From the NCBI GenBank assembly GCA_964291445.2, contig OZ219862.1, positions 1,550,001 through 1,614,000 on the forward strand: a DNA stretch of 64,000 bases. Direction: 5' to 3'. The DNA comes from JAPOXR01 sp964291445. Lineage in GTDB: Bacteria > Pseudomonadota > Alphaproteobacteria > Rhodobacterales > Rhodobacteraceae. Below, in pieces: positions 36,305 to 45,087 of this stretch. The position numbers and the translations under genes were made by a program. Each line of letters opens with the position of its first letter. Position 1 is the stretch's first letter. The notes beneath the pieces are model-generated. The model was not told the DNA's origin, ran no database searches, and was given only the letters and a program-made list of their open reading frames with translations.

Positions 36305-37734
36305 GCCGCCCGTCGGTCTTCGGTTAATTCGAGCGGAAATACCTTGGCCGGATTCAGCCGCCATCCGGGATCGAACACATCCTTGATCCGGATCTGGGCC
36401 TCCAGGTCATCACGACCATACTGTGCGTGCATCAGGTCACGTTTTTCGACCCCGACCCCATGTTCGCCGGTCAGGCAGCCTCCGACCTCCACGCAGAATT
36501 TCAGGATCGCCGCGCCAAGTGCCTCACATCTCTCCAGGCCGCCCTCGGCATTCGAGTCAAACAGGATCAGCGGATGGAGATTGCCGTCACCGGCATGAAA
36601 CACGTTTGCCACCGGCAGGTCGAATTCCGCCGACAGCTCACCGATTCGGTCAAGCACCCGGGGCAGTTCCGATACCGGAATCGTCCCGTCGAGGCATATG
36701 TAGTCGCTGATTCGGCCCATGGCGCCGAAGGCGGCCTTGCGGCCGGCCCAGATCAGTTCCGATTCGGCGTCCGAACGGCTGTCCCTGACCACCTCCGGCG
36801 CATGCCGGGCGGCAATCTGCCTGATCAGGCCAAGCTGGCGGTCGATTTCCTCGTCGGAGCCTTCAACCTCGACGATCAGCAACGCCTCGACATCGGGATA
36901 CCCGGCACCGACAAAATCCTCGCAGGCCCGGATGCAGGGCCGGTCCATGAACTCGATGGCCACCGGCAGCAGGCCGGACTGGACAATGTCGGCGACACAG
37001 GCCCCGGCCGCCGAATTCGTTCCAAATCCGAACATGACCGGCCTGGCACCCTCCGGTTTCGGGACAATGCGCAGCACCGCCTCGGTGACCACGCCCAGCT
37101 GCCCTTCCGATCCACAGACCAGGCCAAGCAGGTCAAGCCCGCCCGAATCCATGTACGGGCCGCCGATCTCGACCACCTCCCCATCCATCATCACCATGGT
37201 CACGCCGAGAAGATTGTTGCTCGTGACACCGTATTTGAGGCAGTGGGCGCCGCCTGAATTCATGGCGATGTTGCCGGCAATGGCACAGGCCAGCTGGCTC
37301 GACGGATCCGGGGCGTAGAAGAACCCTTCCGCCGCCACGGCTTCGGTCACCGAGATGTTGGTCCGGCCCGCCTGCACCCGGACGAACCGGTTGGCGAGGT
37401 CGATCTCCAGGATCTCGGTCATGCGAGACACGCCCAGCACCACGGAATCGGATGTCGGCAAAGCGCCTCCGGCCAGTGAGGTCCCGGCGCCCCGGGGCAC
37501 CACCGGAACATGCTCGTCGTTGCAGACGCGCAGGATCTGCGAAACCTCTTCCGTCGTCGCCGGCAGGGCGACGGCGAGCGGCGGGCAGCTGTAGGCCGTG
37601 TAGGCATCACATTCATAAGCCCGGGTCTCGGTCGGATCATCAATGATGCCCTCGCCGGGCAGCAACGCCCGCAACCGGGCGACGATCTGGTCCCTGCGCT
37701 CAAGGACATGACTGTCCGGGGATGGCATTTCCAT
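36301..37734 (-). CDS. glcD: glycolate oxidase FAD-linked subunit
   Basis: This 477-residue flavoprotein oxidises glycolate (or D-lactate) to the 2-oxo acid. The FAD motif VPVVPRGAGTSLAGGALP lies near residue 80. GFFYAPDPSSQLACAIAGNIAMNSGGAHCLKYGVT follows near 140. The C-terminal block FHAGDGNLHPLILFD near 355 and LTGEHGVGVEKRDLM near 415 carry the conserved His and Glu residues. It opens the glcDEF operon. Upstream is a decayed IS21 fragment starting almost at the gene's start codon, so the original promoter may have been altered. Confidence 0.94.
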   Translation of the reverse strand: MEMPSPDSHVLERRDQIVARLRALLPGEGIIDDPTETRAYECDAYTAYSCPPLAVALPATTEEVSQILRVCNDEHVPVVPRGAGTSLAGGALPTSDSVVLGVSRMTEILEIDLANRFVRVQAGRTNISVTEAVAAEGFFYAPDPSSQLACAIAGNIAMNSGGAHCLKYGVTSNNLLGVTMVMMDGEVVEIGGPYMDSGGLDLLGLVCGSEGQLGVVTEAVLRIVPKPEGARPVMFGFGTNSAAGACVADIVQSGLLPVAIEFMDRPCIRACEDFVGAGYPDVEALLIVEVEGSDEEIDRQLGLIRQIAARHAPEVVRDSRSDAESELIWAGRKAAFGAMGRISDYICLDGTIPVSELPRVLDRIGELSAEFDLPVANVFHAGDGNLHPLILFDSNAEGGLERCEALGAAILKFCVEVGGCLTGEHGVGVEKRDLMHAQYGRDDLEAQIRIKDVFDPGWRLNPAKVFPLELTEDRRAA

Positions 37735-37735
37735 C

Positions 37736-37991
37736 TTCTGCCACGCTCATGACCGGCTGGAGCTCTATCTGGGCACCGTCCGGCAGCTGACCCTGCCGCG
37801 GAAGCGGAAGGGCTCGTCAAAGAAGGCTACATGTGGTCAATTATCGCCACGTCATCCATTCGCTGAAGACCAAGCCGATGGCGCTCATGCGGCTGGTCTA
37901 CCGTGATGAACTCTTCCCGCGTGGAGCCTACCGGCGCTGCTTCGAGGCGGCGATGAAGGCGCAGGGCCTTGCTGACGCCGCGGCAGGATAG
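37736..37991 (+). pseudogene. IS21-family transposase IstA fragment, frameshifted
   Basis: The first frame reads DRLELYLGTVRQLTLPRKRKG. The next frame continues as VVNYRHVIHSLKTKPMALMR and LVYRDELFPRGAYRRCFEA, ending at TAG 37989-37991. Both match the C-terminal part of IS21-type IstA, but the frame breaks between about 37810 and 37836. The N-terminal catalytic domain and istB are missing. The fragment begins only a few bases from the divergent glcD start. I infer a deletion scar of an IS21 insertion. Confidence 0.65.
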
Positions 37992-38123
37992 AACGGCCAC
38001 CTGCCGTTGTCCAACTCGGCAAGAAACCGGGATGCATCCCGGTCAAACCCGGCGTGGAGAGTGCGGCAACAGAACGATAGGCATTCCTGAACACTCGCCG
38101 CGGCGTCAGGTTGTCATCCTGAA

Positions 38124-38176
38124 ATGTTGCGGTCCGGCTTTCAGCGGCCTCCGCAACATAATCCGCACCGCAACAT
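38124..38176. repeat. three copies of a 9-bp word, two direct and one inverted
   Basis: ATGTTGCGG occurs at 38124-38132 on the plus strand, and its complement CCGCAACAT at 38151-38159 and 38168-38176. The first two make a perfect inverted repeat with an 18-base spacer. The last two are direct repeats 17 bases apart. IS21 ends often carry multiple short repeats bound by IstA, and an istA fragment lies 130 bp away, so this may be an old element end. No target duplication was identified. Confidence 0.5.
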
Positions 38177-38199
38177 AGACCGTGATTGACGTGCTGCTC

Positions 38200-38388
38200 T
38201 CATCCATATTGACGCTCTACAGCTTCGCCCAGCAGAAGCCAGGGAACGGCGCCGCCGATGATCGCAAACTGGCCTTCGAAGCTGCCGAGGATCTGGCCGA
38301 TCTCGATGAGTACCGACTTGACCGCCGCTGTCGTCCGGTCGTCGTAGTCGCCGGCGGCCTGGGGCTTCCTCACAACCATGGAAAGCAC
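38200..38388 (-). pseudogene. truncated AbiEii-like nucleotidyltransferase
   Basis: This 62-codon frame starts within the last 19 bases of the AbiEi-type gene. It contains AVKSVLIEIGQILGSFEGQFAIIGGAVPWLLLGEA, the typical opening of the nucleotidyltransferase partner encoded after AbiEi antitoxins. After GEA the sequence (VERQYG, then stop) no longer fits the family, which continues with an Asp-rich catalytic block over 200 further residues. The repeat cluster and IS21 scar lie immediately downstream. I conclude that the toxin gene was cut off by a rearrangement. Confidence 0.6.
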
Positions 38389-39473
38389 TTCGCGGCCAAA
38401 TGGTCGGCGGCCTCGCGGTCCCGATCAGTGCCATTCCACAGATCGAGGTAGGTGACGACCGGATTGGCGCAGATGCCCGGCGCCGGCTCGACGGCGTCAT
38501 CGAACAGGGTCTCATCGTTGGGGATACGCAGGATCACGTTGGCTCCCTGTGCGGCATGGGTCAACTGAAGCGCCTCTTGCAGTATCCGCGCCCCGGCCTC
38601 GTCTGCATAGAAGCTGTGCGTGCTGCCTCGGACGTATGGCGCAATCCACTCGGCAGCCGAGTTGGACGCGCAGATCGCGCGCGGAGGTTGCGGTCCCGGG
38701 TTCAGGTTTCCCGACAGGTGATTGCGCAGCTGGTCCCCGTGGGGAACCGTGTATCCGCTGATGTGATGGCCATCGGGCTGACGGTAGTTCTCGCGCCAGG
38801 ATTTCAGTAGCGCATCGGGCTGGACGAGGACGAGACCGTCGTCCCCTATGTCGACCCATTCCCGGTCGAGCAGTGCTTTGCGGACATTGCTTACGTGCCC
38901 GAGGCTGGCGTTGGCTGCCTCGGCCAGACCCGTCACGCGCCATGCGCGGGCCGGGTCGCGCAGAAGAACCCGCAGGATCGCGCCCGCCTTCGGCGTGAAC
39001 AGTGACCGCTGAGCGCGGGTTTCGGACTTCGGCCTGTCCGGGACGGATCGTTCCATATAGACGGGGCCAAAAGCAAGGTGGGCGTTACCGAAGAGGTCGA
39101 GGTAGGCGACATTGTGATCGAGGCATATGGAGCGCGACTCTGGAGACAGGTATGGGCTCACCAGCATCGGGATGAACTGCCGGGTGTCGTCCTGGTGTTC
39201 GGATCGATGCAAATGCGCGATGCAGCTCTCGAGCTGATAGACCGCGGAACGGGCAAAACGCGGCGCTCCATTTGACTTGATCTCCATGAGGAGCGCATAG
39301 CGGCTTCCATCGTGCCCAAGATCGATCCTGGCATCGAGATGGTGGCCGGACTCGAGATGGTGCTCGTGGCGAACTGCGATGATCTGTATGTCCGGGACGT
39401 GCTCAAGCAGAGCACGGACCGCGTCCACTGCCGTGTTCTCCGCCCGCTTCTCGATTTCGTGCGATTTCACCAT
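38370..39473 (-). CDS. AbiEi-type antitoxin/regulator, now without a complete toxin
   Basis: This 367-residue protein resembles the AbiEi family of type IV toxin-antitoxin antitoxins. The N-terminal part, with DARIDLGHDGSRYALLMEIKSNG and ESRSICLDHNVAYLDLFGNAHLAF, has a nuclease-like fold pattern. A winged-helix stretch, ILRVLLRDPARAWRVTGLAEAANASLGHVSNVRKALLDREWVDIG, occurs near residues 175-220. The C-terminal part ends TYLDLWNGTDRDREAADHLAAKCFPWL. AbiEi proteins repress their own operon and neutralise a nucleotidyltransferase toxin. That partner is truncated here. The start codon lies inside an inverted repeat. Confidence 0.75.
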   Translation of the reverse strand: MVKSHEIEKRAENTAVDAVRALLEHVPDIQIIAVRHEHHLESGHHLDARIDLGHDGSRYALLMEIKSNGAPRFARSAVYQLESCIAHLHRSEHQDDTRQFIPMLVSPYLSPESRSICLDHNVAYLDLFGNAHLAFGPVYMERSVPDRPKSETRAQRSLFTPKAGAILRVLLRDPARAWRVTGLAEAANASLGHVSNVRKALLDREWVDIGDDGLVLVQPDALLKSWRENYRQPDGHHISGYTVPHGDQLRNHLSGNLNPGPQPPRAICASNSAAEWIAPYVRGSTHSFYADEAGARILQEALQLTHAAQGANVILRIPNDETLFDDAVEPAPGICANPVVTYLDLWNGTDRDREAADHLAAKCFPWL

Positions 39474-39500
39474 TTGGTGAAAGTAGCATGATCGGTGAAA
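39465..39500 (-). promoter_or_regulatory. TTTCACC repeats over the AbiEi start, probable operator
   Basis: TTTCACC and GGTGAAA at 39465-39482 form a perfect 7-bp inverted repeat with a 4-base spacer that contains the start codon. A further copy of GGTGAAA (plus strand) lies at 39494-39500, an 18-base step. AbiEi antitoxins are known to bind repeats in their own promoters, so this is probably the autoregulatory site. Confidence 0.55.
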
Positions 39501-40216
39501 TTGATCAAGATCATTTCAGCAAGACACCGTTTTCAGCAATCTGCTGATATAGCACATCTTGATGAAACTTCTGCGCGCAGGCTGGCCCGAGAGTTGTGGC
39601 CGGGCCGGTTGCCATCCATGTCCCATCTGTCTTGGATGGGTGCAGTTGACCCGGCCACGATGGTCCTCAGTCGGGGAGGCCGAGCGAAACAGGTCTTCGG
39701 CCATAGGCCTGCGCCCGCTCAGACGGAGCGATGGGCATGCCGATGCTCTCCTCGACGCGCGAGCCCGATGCCTTCACAGTCTCATTGGCCAGGCGCGCAT
39801 AGCACTCGGTTTTCCACGGCGCACGTTACTGACCATTTCTGACTCAAGATGTCCGAGGATCAGTCCAGTCCGAAACATTCTTGCCACTCCCTGCCGAGTT
39901 GTCCTGCAACTCAACGCCATGAAGTTTGACCTGAATGGCGTAATTGCTCGGCGTCGGATTGCAAATTGAGTGAATTTCAGCTTTCAACTCCAACTCCCCA
40001 CCATGTCAGTGCAAGATGGTGTTGGTTGTCCCGTCAGTTGCGGCATCAAGTCAATCGCTGCCCGCGACCGTGATGGGTCACAGGCCAGGTATCCAACACC
40101 AGGCAGAATTGACCCTCGCCTGACGCGCCAGCGGCGACATCAACGATGCCGCCGCTTTGCTGATTTTCATCCATGCTCGACTGTCAGGAAGCCCGCGGGC
40201 TCTGACAATCCGAGGT
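39501..40216. other. spacer with no recognised gene
   Basis: This roughly 720-bp stretch separates the AbiEi-type gene from the alanine symporter. Small frames occur on both strands but none has a motif or ribosome site. It may be part of the transposon scar. The repeat TTTCAGCAA occurs near 39514 and 39531. Confidence 0.4.
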
Positions 40217-41611
40217 TCAACTCTTGGGCAAGGGCCCGGCAAGCGGTGTGCCTTCCTCCTCAAAATGCAGTCTGGTGATCCTGAACACCATCGGTGCCAG
40301 CAGGATCAGGCCGATCAGGTTTGGAACTGCCATCAGGCCATTGAGCGTATCAGACAGGTTCCAGACGAAATCGACCTTCAAATTGGCAAATACCAGCGCT
40401 GCCAGCACCCACAATCCCCGATAGATCAACAGGGTCTTTTCGCTGAACAGATACTGCCAGCATCGTTCGCCATAATACGACCAACCCAGGATCGTGGTGA
40501 AAGCAAACACCGCAAGGGCAATGGTGACGATGTATTGACCGCCGGCAATCGATTCGTTGAAACCGGTCGAGGTCAGCACCGCACCGGTCAGGCCGCCGCC
40601 ATCGGCGCCGGTCATCGTCCATGCGCCCGATGTCAGGATGACCAGGGCAGTCATGGTGCAGACGACGATGGTGTCGATGAAGGTTCCGAGCATGGCGATG
40701 ATGCCCTGGCGAACCGGGCTGTTGGTCTGTGCAGCGGCGTGGGCGATTGCCGCCGAACCCAGGCCGGATTCGTTGGAGAACACACCACGGGCCACGCCGA
40801 AGCGAATGGCTGCCGCAACCGCAGCGCCGGCAAATCCGCCGGTGGCTGCAGCCGGATTGAAGGCATAGGTAAAGATCATGCCAATGGCTTCGGGAACCTT
40901 GGTGATGTTGATCAGGATGATGATCAGCGCCGCGCCGACATAGAGAACGATCATGGTCGGAACCAGCTTGCCGGCAACGTCACCGATCCGCTTGATGCCG
41001 CCGATGATGACAAAACCCGCAAGGGCGGCCACAACGAGTCCGGTAATCCAGGTTGGAACATTGAAACTGGAATCGAGAACCGTTGCCATCGAGTTGACCT
41101 GAACCGCGTTGCCGATCCCGAATGCGGCGACCGCACCAAAGACGGCAAAGGCGATTCCCAGGTATTTGCCGAGTTCCGGGGCAAATTCCCCGACACCGTT
41201 CCGCAAATAGTACATGGGTCCGCCGACATACTTGCCGGTGGAATCAACCTCCCGATAGGTCACCGCACAAACGGCTTCGGCATATTTGGTTGCCATCCCG
41301 AACAGGGCGATGAGCCACATGTAAAAGATTGCGCCCGGACCACCCAGGGCGATGGCCGTGGCAACGCCGGCGATGTTTCCGGTTCCGACAGTCGCCGACA
41401 GGGCGGTCATCAGGGCATTGAACGGCTTGACCTCACCCTCGCCGACCTGGTTCTTGTCGAACAGGAGCCTGAACCCGTACCCGACCTTCCGCCAGGGCAT
41501 GAAGACAAGGCCCAGCGTCAGCAACAGGCCGGTGATACCGAGCATGCCGAGCATGGGTGGGCCCCACGCAAATGAATTAATTGAGCTGATAATATCGTTT
41601 AACCGGTCCAT
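40217..41611 (-). CDS. AGCS family sodium:alanine (glycine) symporter
   Basis: This 464-residue inner-membrane protein has eleven or so membrane segments and AGCS blocks: TALSATVGTGNIAGVATAIALGGPGAIFYMW near residue 70, KYVGGPMYYLRNGVG near 130 and RFGVARGVFSNESGLGSAAIAHAAA near 270. It imports alanine or glycine with Na+. The ATG at 41611 follows GAGGAGGAGATAGGA. An upstream extension to 41665 is open but lacks this site. I looked for a glycine riboswitch in the 444-bp leader and did not find one. Confidence 0.93.
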   Translation of the reverse strand: MDRLNDIISSINSFAWGPPMLGMLGITGLLLTLGLVFMPWRKVGYGFRLLFDKNQVGEGEVKPFNALMTALSATVGTGNIAGVATAIALGGPGAIFYMWLIALFGMATKYAEAVCAVTYREVDSTGKYVGGPMYYLRNGVGEFAPELGKYLGIAFAVFGAVAAFGIGNAVQVNSMATVLDSSFNVPTWITGLVVAALAGFVIIGGIKRIGDVAGKLVPTMIVLYVGAALIIILINITKVPEAIGMIFTYAFNPAAATGGFAGAAVAAAIRFGVARGVFSNESGLGSAAIAHAAAQTNSPVRQGIIAMLGTFIDTIVVCTMTALVILTSGAWTMTGADGGGLTGAVLTSTGFNESIAGGQYIVTIALAVFAFTTILGWSYYGERCWQYLFSEKTLLIYRGLWVLAALVFANLKVDFVWNLSDTLNGLMAVPNLIGLILLAPMVFRITRLHFEEEGTPLAGPLPKS

Positions 41612-42055
41612 TCCTATCTCCTCCTCTGCCGGAGCGACTGCGTCGGCTCCAAGGGTTGAACTCACGCGACCCGGCGGACCTGCCCCCCGGCCAATCGGTT
41701 GCCGGCCAACTTATCCAATCATCGACCTCAAGACAATTCCCTGATCGACACCGCCGACGGTCACCGGAACTGCCAGCCGGAGCCGGCCCAACACCCAACC
41801 CGAACCACCTGCCACGCAACCGACAGGCCGGGGACTGCACCTTCATGCGGCCACACCATTGCTCCGAACGGACGCCGTCCTCCCCACCCTGGCGGCGGGT
41901 TTGGCAATTCGAGTTCGATATTGATACCGTCCGCCTCGACAGGTAGCCACGGGGATGGCACATGCGGGCGATGCTGCCCTGTCATGATCGGGGGCCCCGT
42001 TGAAAGATTGCGGTTCTGTTGCTCGTCGATGCCGGCTTCCGGACAAGGTGTCAGC
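41612..42055. other. divergent spacer between the AGCS symporter and bioM
   Basis: This 444-bp spacer must hold both promoters. I searched for a BioR-type TTATCTATAA box and for a glycine riboswitch and found neither. Plus-strand frames here are extensions of bioM without a ribosome site. Confidence 0.45.
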
Positions 42056-42826
42056 ATGACATCCGGCACGGCTCATGACGGTCTTGGCCGGGATGCTGAC
42101 CTGGTCCTGGAGGATGTCTCCTACCACGTGGATTCCCGGACTGTCCTGGACGGCATTTCGCTGCGGGTGCGTGAAAGACGGTCGGGAATCGTCGGGCTGA
42201 ACGGTTCGGGCAAGACGACGCTGGCGCGGCTGATTTGCGGGTTGGTCAAGCCGACCTGCGGCAGGATCACAGTCAACGGGATTGATGTCGCCGGTGATCG
42301 TCGAGCGGCCCTGGACCTGGTTGGGCTGGTATTCCAGAACCCGGACCACCAGATCATCTTCCCGACCGTGGAAGAGGAGATCTCCTTCGGCCTGGTCCAG
42401 AAGGGGTTGTCGAAGGCGGAAGCCGCGGAATTGTCGCTTGAGACGCTTGCCGGGTTTGGCCGGCGGAACTGGGCGGGGCGGCCGGTTGCATCGCTGTCGC
42501 AGGGTCAGCGTCACCTGGTCTGCATCATGGCGGTGGCGGCGATGCGGCCGTCATTGCTGGTACTTGACGAGCCGTTTTCCGGCCCGGACATCCCAACCAT
42601 CCGCCAGTTGCACCGGCAGCTGGATCGCCTGGATGTTGCACAGATCCTGATCACCCATGACCTGCAATACCTGCAGGATCACGAGCGGGTGATCTGGCTT
42701 GACAAGGGAAGGGTTCGGGGTGATGGCACACCCGGGCAGGTGCTTGCCGAGTTTACCGAAGAAATCGACAGGATGAGCAACATCGATGCTTTCGCTGAAT
42801 TCTCCGGTCAGAACCCCGTATCATGA
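42056..42826 (+). CDS. bioM: ECF biotin transporter ATPase
   Basis: This 256-residue ABC ATPase powers the ECF-type biotin importer. Walker A is GIVGLNGSGKTTLARL, the signature is SLSQGQRHLV and Walker B is SLLVLDEPFSG, followed by ITHDLQYLQDHERVIWL with the switch His. It resembles BioM/CbiO-type subunits. The ATG at 42056 follows AAGGTG. Its last 41 bases overlap bioN. Confidence 0.9.
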   Translation: MTSGTAHDGLGRDADLVLEDVSYHVDSRTVLDGISLRVRERRSGIVGLNGSGKTTLARLICGLVKPTCGRITVNGIDVAGDRRAALDLVGLVFQNPDHQIIFPTVEEEISFGLVQKGLSKAEAAELSLETLAGFGRRNWAGRPVASLSQGQRHLVCIMAVAAMRPSLLVLDEPFSGPDIPTIRQLHRQLDRLDVAQILITHDLQYLQDHERVIWLDKGRVRGDGTPGQVLAEFTEEIDRMSNIDAFAEFSGQNPVS

Positions 42827-43403
42827 TATCCGGCCAGGGCTGAAACTTGCGGCCCTGTGCGGCTTTACCATTGTCGTTTTCATTGCCGACTCGCCAGCCT
42901 GGCTGACAGGAGCATTGCTGCTGGTACTGGCGCTCTACCTGGTTCCCGGGACCAGGTTCCTGGGCATCGGGTTGCGAAGATTGCTGCCGCTCTGGCCGTT
43001 CATCGCCATCCTGGCGATCTGGCATGCCGCAACCGGTGCATATCTGGAAGGGATTTCGATCGGGCTTCGCCTGGTGTCAGCGGTGGCGTTGGCCAATCTG
43101 GTGACCATGACCACGCGCCTCGATGACCTGGCCGGCCTGGCTTCCCGCCTTGCCGCTCCCTTGCCCTGGGCCGGGTCTGCCTCCCGGAGCATCGGCATTG
43201 CCATCGCCCTGGTCATCCGGTTTACCCCGGTCCTTGCGCAGAAGGGCGGCACGCTGCTGGAGAGTTGGCGGAACCGGTCGGCACGACCGCCTGGATGGCG
43301 GATCGTCATCCCCCTTGCGGTGCTGGCGCTGGATGATGCCGAACATGTTGCCGAGGCGTTGCGGGCACGCGGCGGCGTGAATCCTGCCCGGAAGGAGGGA
43401 TGA
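42786..43403 (+). CDS. bioN: ECF transporter transmembrane subunit (EcfT type)
   Basis: This 205-residue membrane subunit couples the ATPase to the substrate-binding BioY. Hydrophobic segments run from residue about 17 to 100. The C-terminal coupling region includes LIESWRNRSARPPG-like LESWRNRSARPPGWR and ALDDAEHVAEALRARG, whose A-R-A/G box is typical of EcfT. It starts inside the end of bioM and ends overlapping bioY by ATGA, so the three are translationally linked. Confidence 0.88.
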   Translation: MLSLNSPVRTPYHDIRPGLKLAALCGFTIVVFIADSPAWLTGALLLVLALYLVPGTRFLGIGLRRLLPLWPFIAILAIWHAATGAYLEGISIGLRLVSAVALANLVTMTTRLDDLAGLASRLAAPLPWAGSASRSIGIAIALVIRFTPVLAQKGGTLLESWRNRSARPPGWRIVIPLAVLALDDAEHVAEALRARGGVNPARKEG

Positions 43404-43948
43404 TGGAACGAAACCTGGTCATGATTGCCTTCTTTGCCGCATTGATCGCGGCACTCGGCCTGGTTCCGAAGCTCGCCCTCGCCTCCGGCGTGCCGATCAC
43501 CGCACAATCCCTGGGAATCATGCTCTGCGGAACGATCCTGGGCTCGAGGCGAGGGGCGCTTGCCGTATTGCTGTTCGTGTTGCTGGTTGCGTTGGGTCTC
43601 CCGCTCCTTGCTGGCGGGAGAGGAGGTCTCGGGCTGTTTGTCTCGCCATCCGCCGGCTACCTGGTCGGGTTTCCGCTGGCGGCACTGGTGGCCGGTCTGG
43701 CCATGGAGCGGATGCAATCGATATCCGTGTTTCCGGCAGCGCTGGTATCCGCTCTGGTTGGCGGCGTCCTCACTCTTCACATCCCCGGAATACTCGGGAT
43801 GGCAGTCACGCTCGACAAATCGCTAACCGAAGCCGCAATGCTTGCCCTGCCATTCCTGCCGGGCGACATCATCAAGGCCGCCATTTGCGCCTTCGTGACC
43901 GCCGGGATCGCCCGAGCCCGCCCGAGCAGCCTGCTGAGCCGCCAATAA
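43400..43948 (+). CDS. bioY: biotin-binding membrane subunit BioY
   Basis: This 182-residue protein is the S component of the biotin ECF transporter. It has six hydrophobic segments and the BioY signature GVPITAQSLGIMLCGTILGSRRGALA near residue 29, with GLFVSPSAGYLVGFPLAALVAG near 75. It binds biotin from the outside. The start overlaps the bioN stop as ATGA. A second ATG follows directly. It converges with the thiolase-like gene, only 17 bases apart. Confidence 0.92.
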   Translation: MMERNLVMIAFFAALIAALGLVPKLALASGVPITAQSLGIMLCGTILGSRRGALAVLLFVLLVALGLPLLAGGRGGLGLFVSPSAGYLVGFPLAALVAGLAMERMQSISVFPAALVSALVGGVLTLHIPGILGMAVTLDKSLTEAAMLALPFLPGDIIKAAICAFVTAGIARARPSSLLSRQ

Positions 43949-43965
43949 CAACAGATTCCCGGCGA

Positions 43966-45087
43966 TCAGGGCCGGTATTCCAGCAAGACCGCGGTACCAA
44001 GCCCACCGGCGGCGGCAATGGACGCGATTCCGAAACGCGCCCGGCGCTCGGCCAGCTCGTGGAACAGCCTGACCGCCAAGACAGCACCGGATGCGCCGAT
44101 CGGATGACCGCGGGCAAGCGAACCGCCACCCGGATTGACGATCGAGGGCGAGAGCCCGACACCGTTGACGCAGGCAATGGCCTGGACGGCATAGGCCTCC
44201 ATGATCTCGGCGACGGCCAGGTCCTGGACCTCCAACCCGGCCTGGTCGAGCGTCGCCGCTATCGCGTCAACCGGCGCCAGGCCAGGCAAATCGGGATCAC
44301 CACCGATCGTCATGCCGCCGGCAATGCGAACCGCCGGCCGGTCGAGCTCCCGGGCAATCCTCTCCGAGACCACGGCACAAATCGCCCCGCCATCTGCAGC
44401 AACCGATGTATTGGCGGCGGTGATCGAGCCACAGACTCGCCTTGCCCGCCGACAGATGGCCATCGACATCTCCCGCCCGTAGCTGTCGACAACGAGGTCG
44501 ATCCCGGGAACTGGGACGATCTCCGCATGGCAGCGATGCCGGTTGCGCAAGGCCTTGCGATGACTCTCGACGGTCCACGCATCCTGTTTCTGCCGGGAAA
44601 TCCCCAGCACCTTGCCAAGATTGTCGGCCGCCACCTCCATCGGCGGGTCCCGGTCAGGCCAGGGGGTGAACCGAGCCTGTTCGAGGGGATCCCGCTCGCC
44701 AGTCTCCAGCTCCGATTGCCGCCGGTGGCTTCGCCGGGAATACTGCTCGACACCGCCGGCCAGGACGACATCGGCGCCGCCGGCGATCAGCGCCTCCGCC
44801 AACAGCAATGCGTCAAGCCCGCTGCAGCATTGCCGGTCAAGCGTGAGTCCGGCCGTGGTCTCGGCAAGTCCGGCAGCCAGCGCAATGGATCTTGCCGGGT
44901 TGCCACCGGGTCCGATCGCATTGCCGATGATGACCTCGTTGACCCTCCCGGCAACGATCCCGGCATCTGACAAGGCTGCCAGCAATGGCGGCACGGCCAA
45001 GTCAAAAAGATCAACATCACTGAAAGCGCCGCCACGGGGCGCAACCGGCGTCCGGCGGGCTGCAACCAGGAATGCGGGGCTTCTCAT
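43966..45087 (-). CDS. thiolase-family protein lacking two catalytic residues
   Basis: This 373-residue protein has the thiolase fold pattern: MRSPAFLVAARRTPVAPRGG at the start, LDRQCCSGLDALLLA with the nucleophilic Cys (about residue 87) and GGGSLARGHPIGASGAV with the active His (about 328). Two other catalytic positions differ. The NEAF motif reads IMEAYAVQ (Asn to Met at about 296), and the C-terminal Cys of the CxG motif is Ala (SIAAAGGLG, about 358). Standard thiolase chemistry needs these residues. I infer altered or no C-C activity. It overlaps the upstream ligase gene by ATGA and converges with bioMNY. Confidence 0.85.
   Translation of the reverse strand: MRSPAFLVAARRTPVAPRGGAFSDVDLFDLAVPPLLAALSDAGIVAGRVNEVIIGNAIGPGGNPARSIALAAGLAETTAGLTLDRQCCSGLDALLLAEALIAGGADVVLAGGVEQYSRRSHRRQSELETGERDPLEQARFTPWPDRDPPMEVAADNLGKVLGISRQKQDAWTVESHRKALRNRHRCHAEIVPVPGIDLVVDSYGREMSMAICRRARRVCGSITAANTSVAADGGAICAVVSERIARELDRPAVRIAGGMTIGGDPDLPGLAPVDAIAATLDQAGLEVQDLAVAEIMEAYAVQAIACVNGVGLSPSIVNPGGGSLARGHPIGASGAVLAVRLFHELAERRARFGIASIAAAGGLGTAVLLEYRP

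Noticed and set aside
38124..38176. ATGTTGCGG repeats as a CRISPR-like array
   Set aside because: Only three 9-bp copies in mixed orientation with unequal spacing; no cas genes.
40157..41575. A 472-codon plus-strand frame over the AGCS symporter
   Set aside because: The minus strand has clear symporter motifs; the plus frame is low-complexity shadow.
41612..42055. Possible glycine riboswitch or BioR operator
   Set aside because: Neither the glycine aptamer core nor a TTATCTATAA-like box was found on reading both strands.
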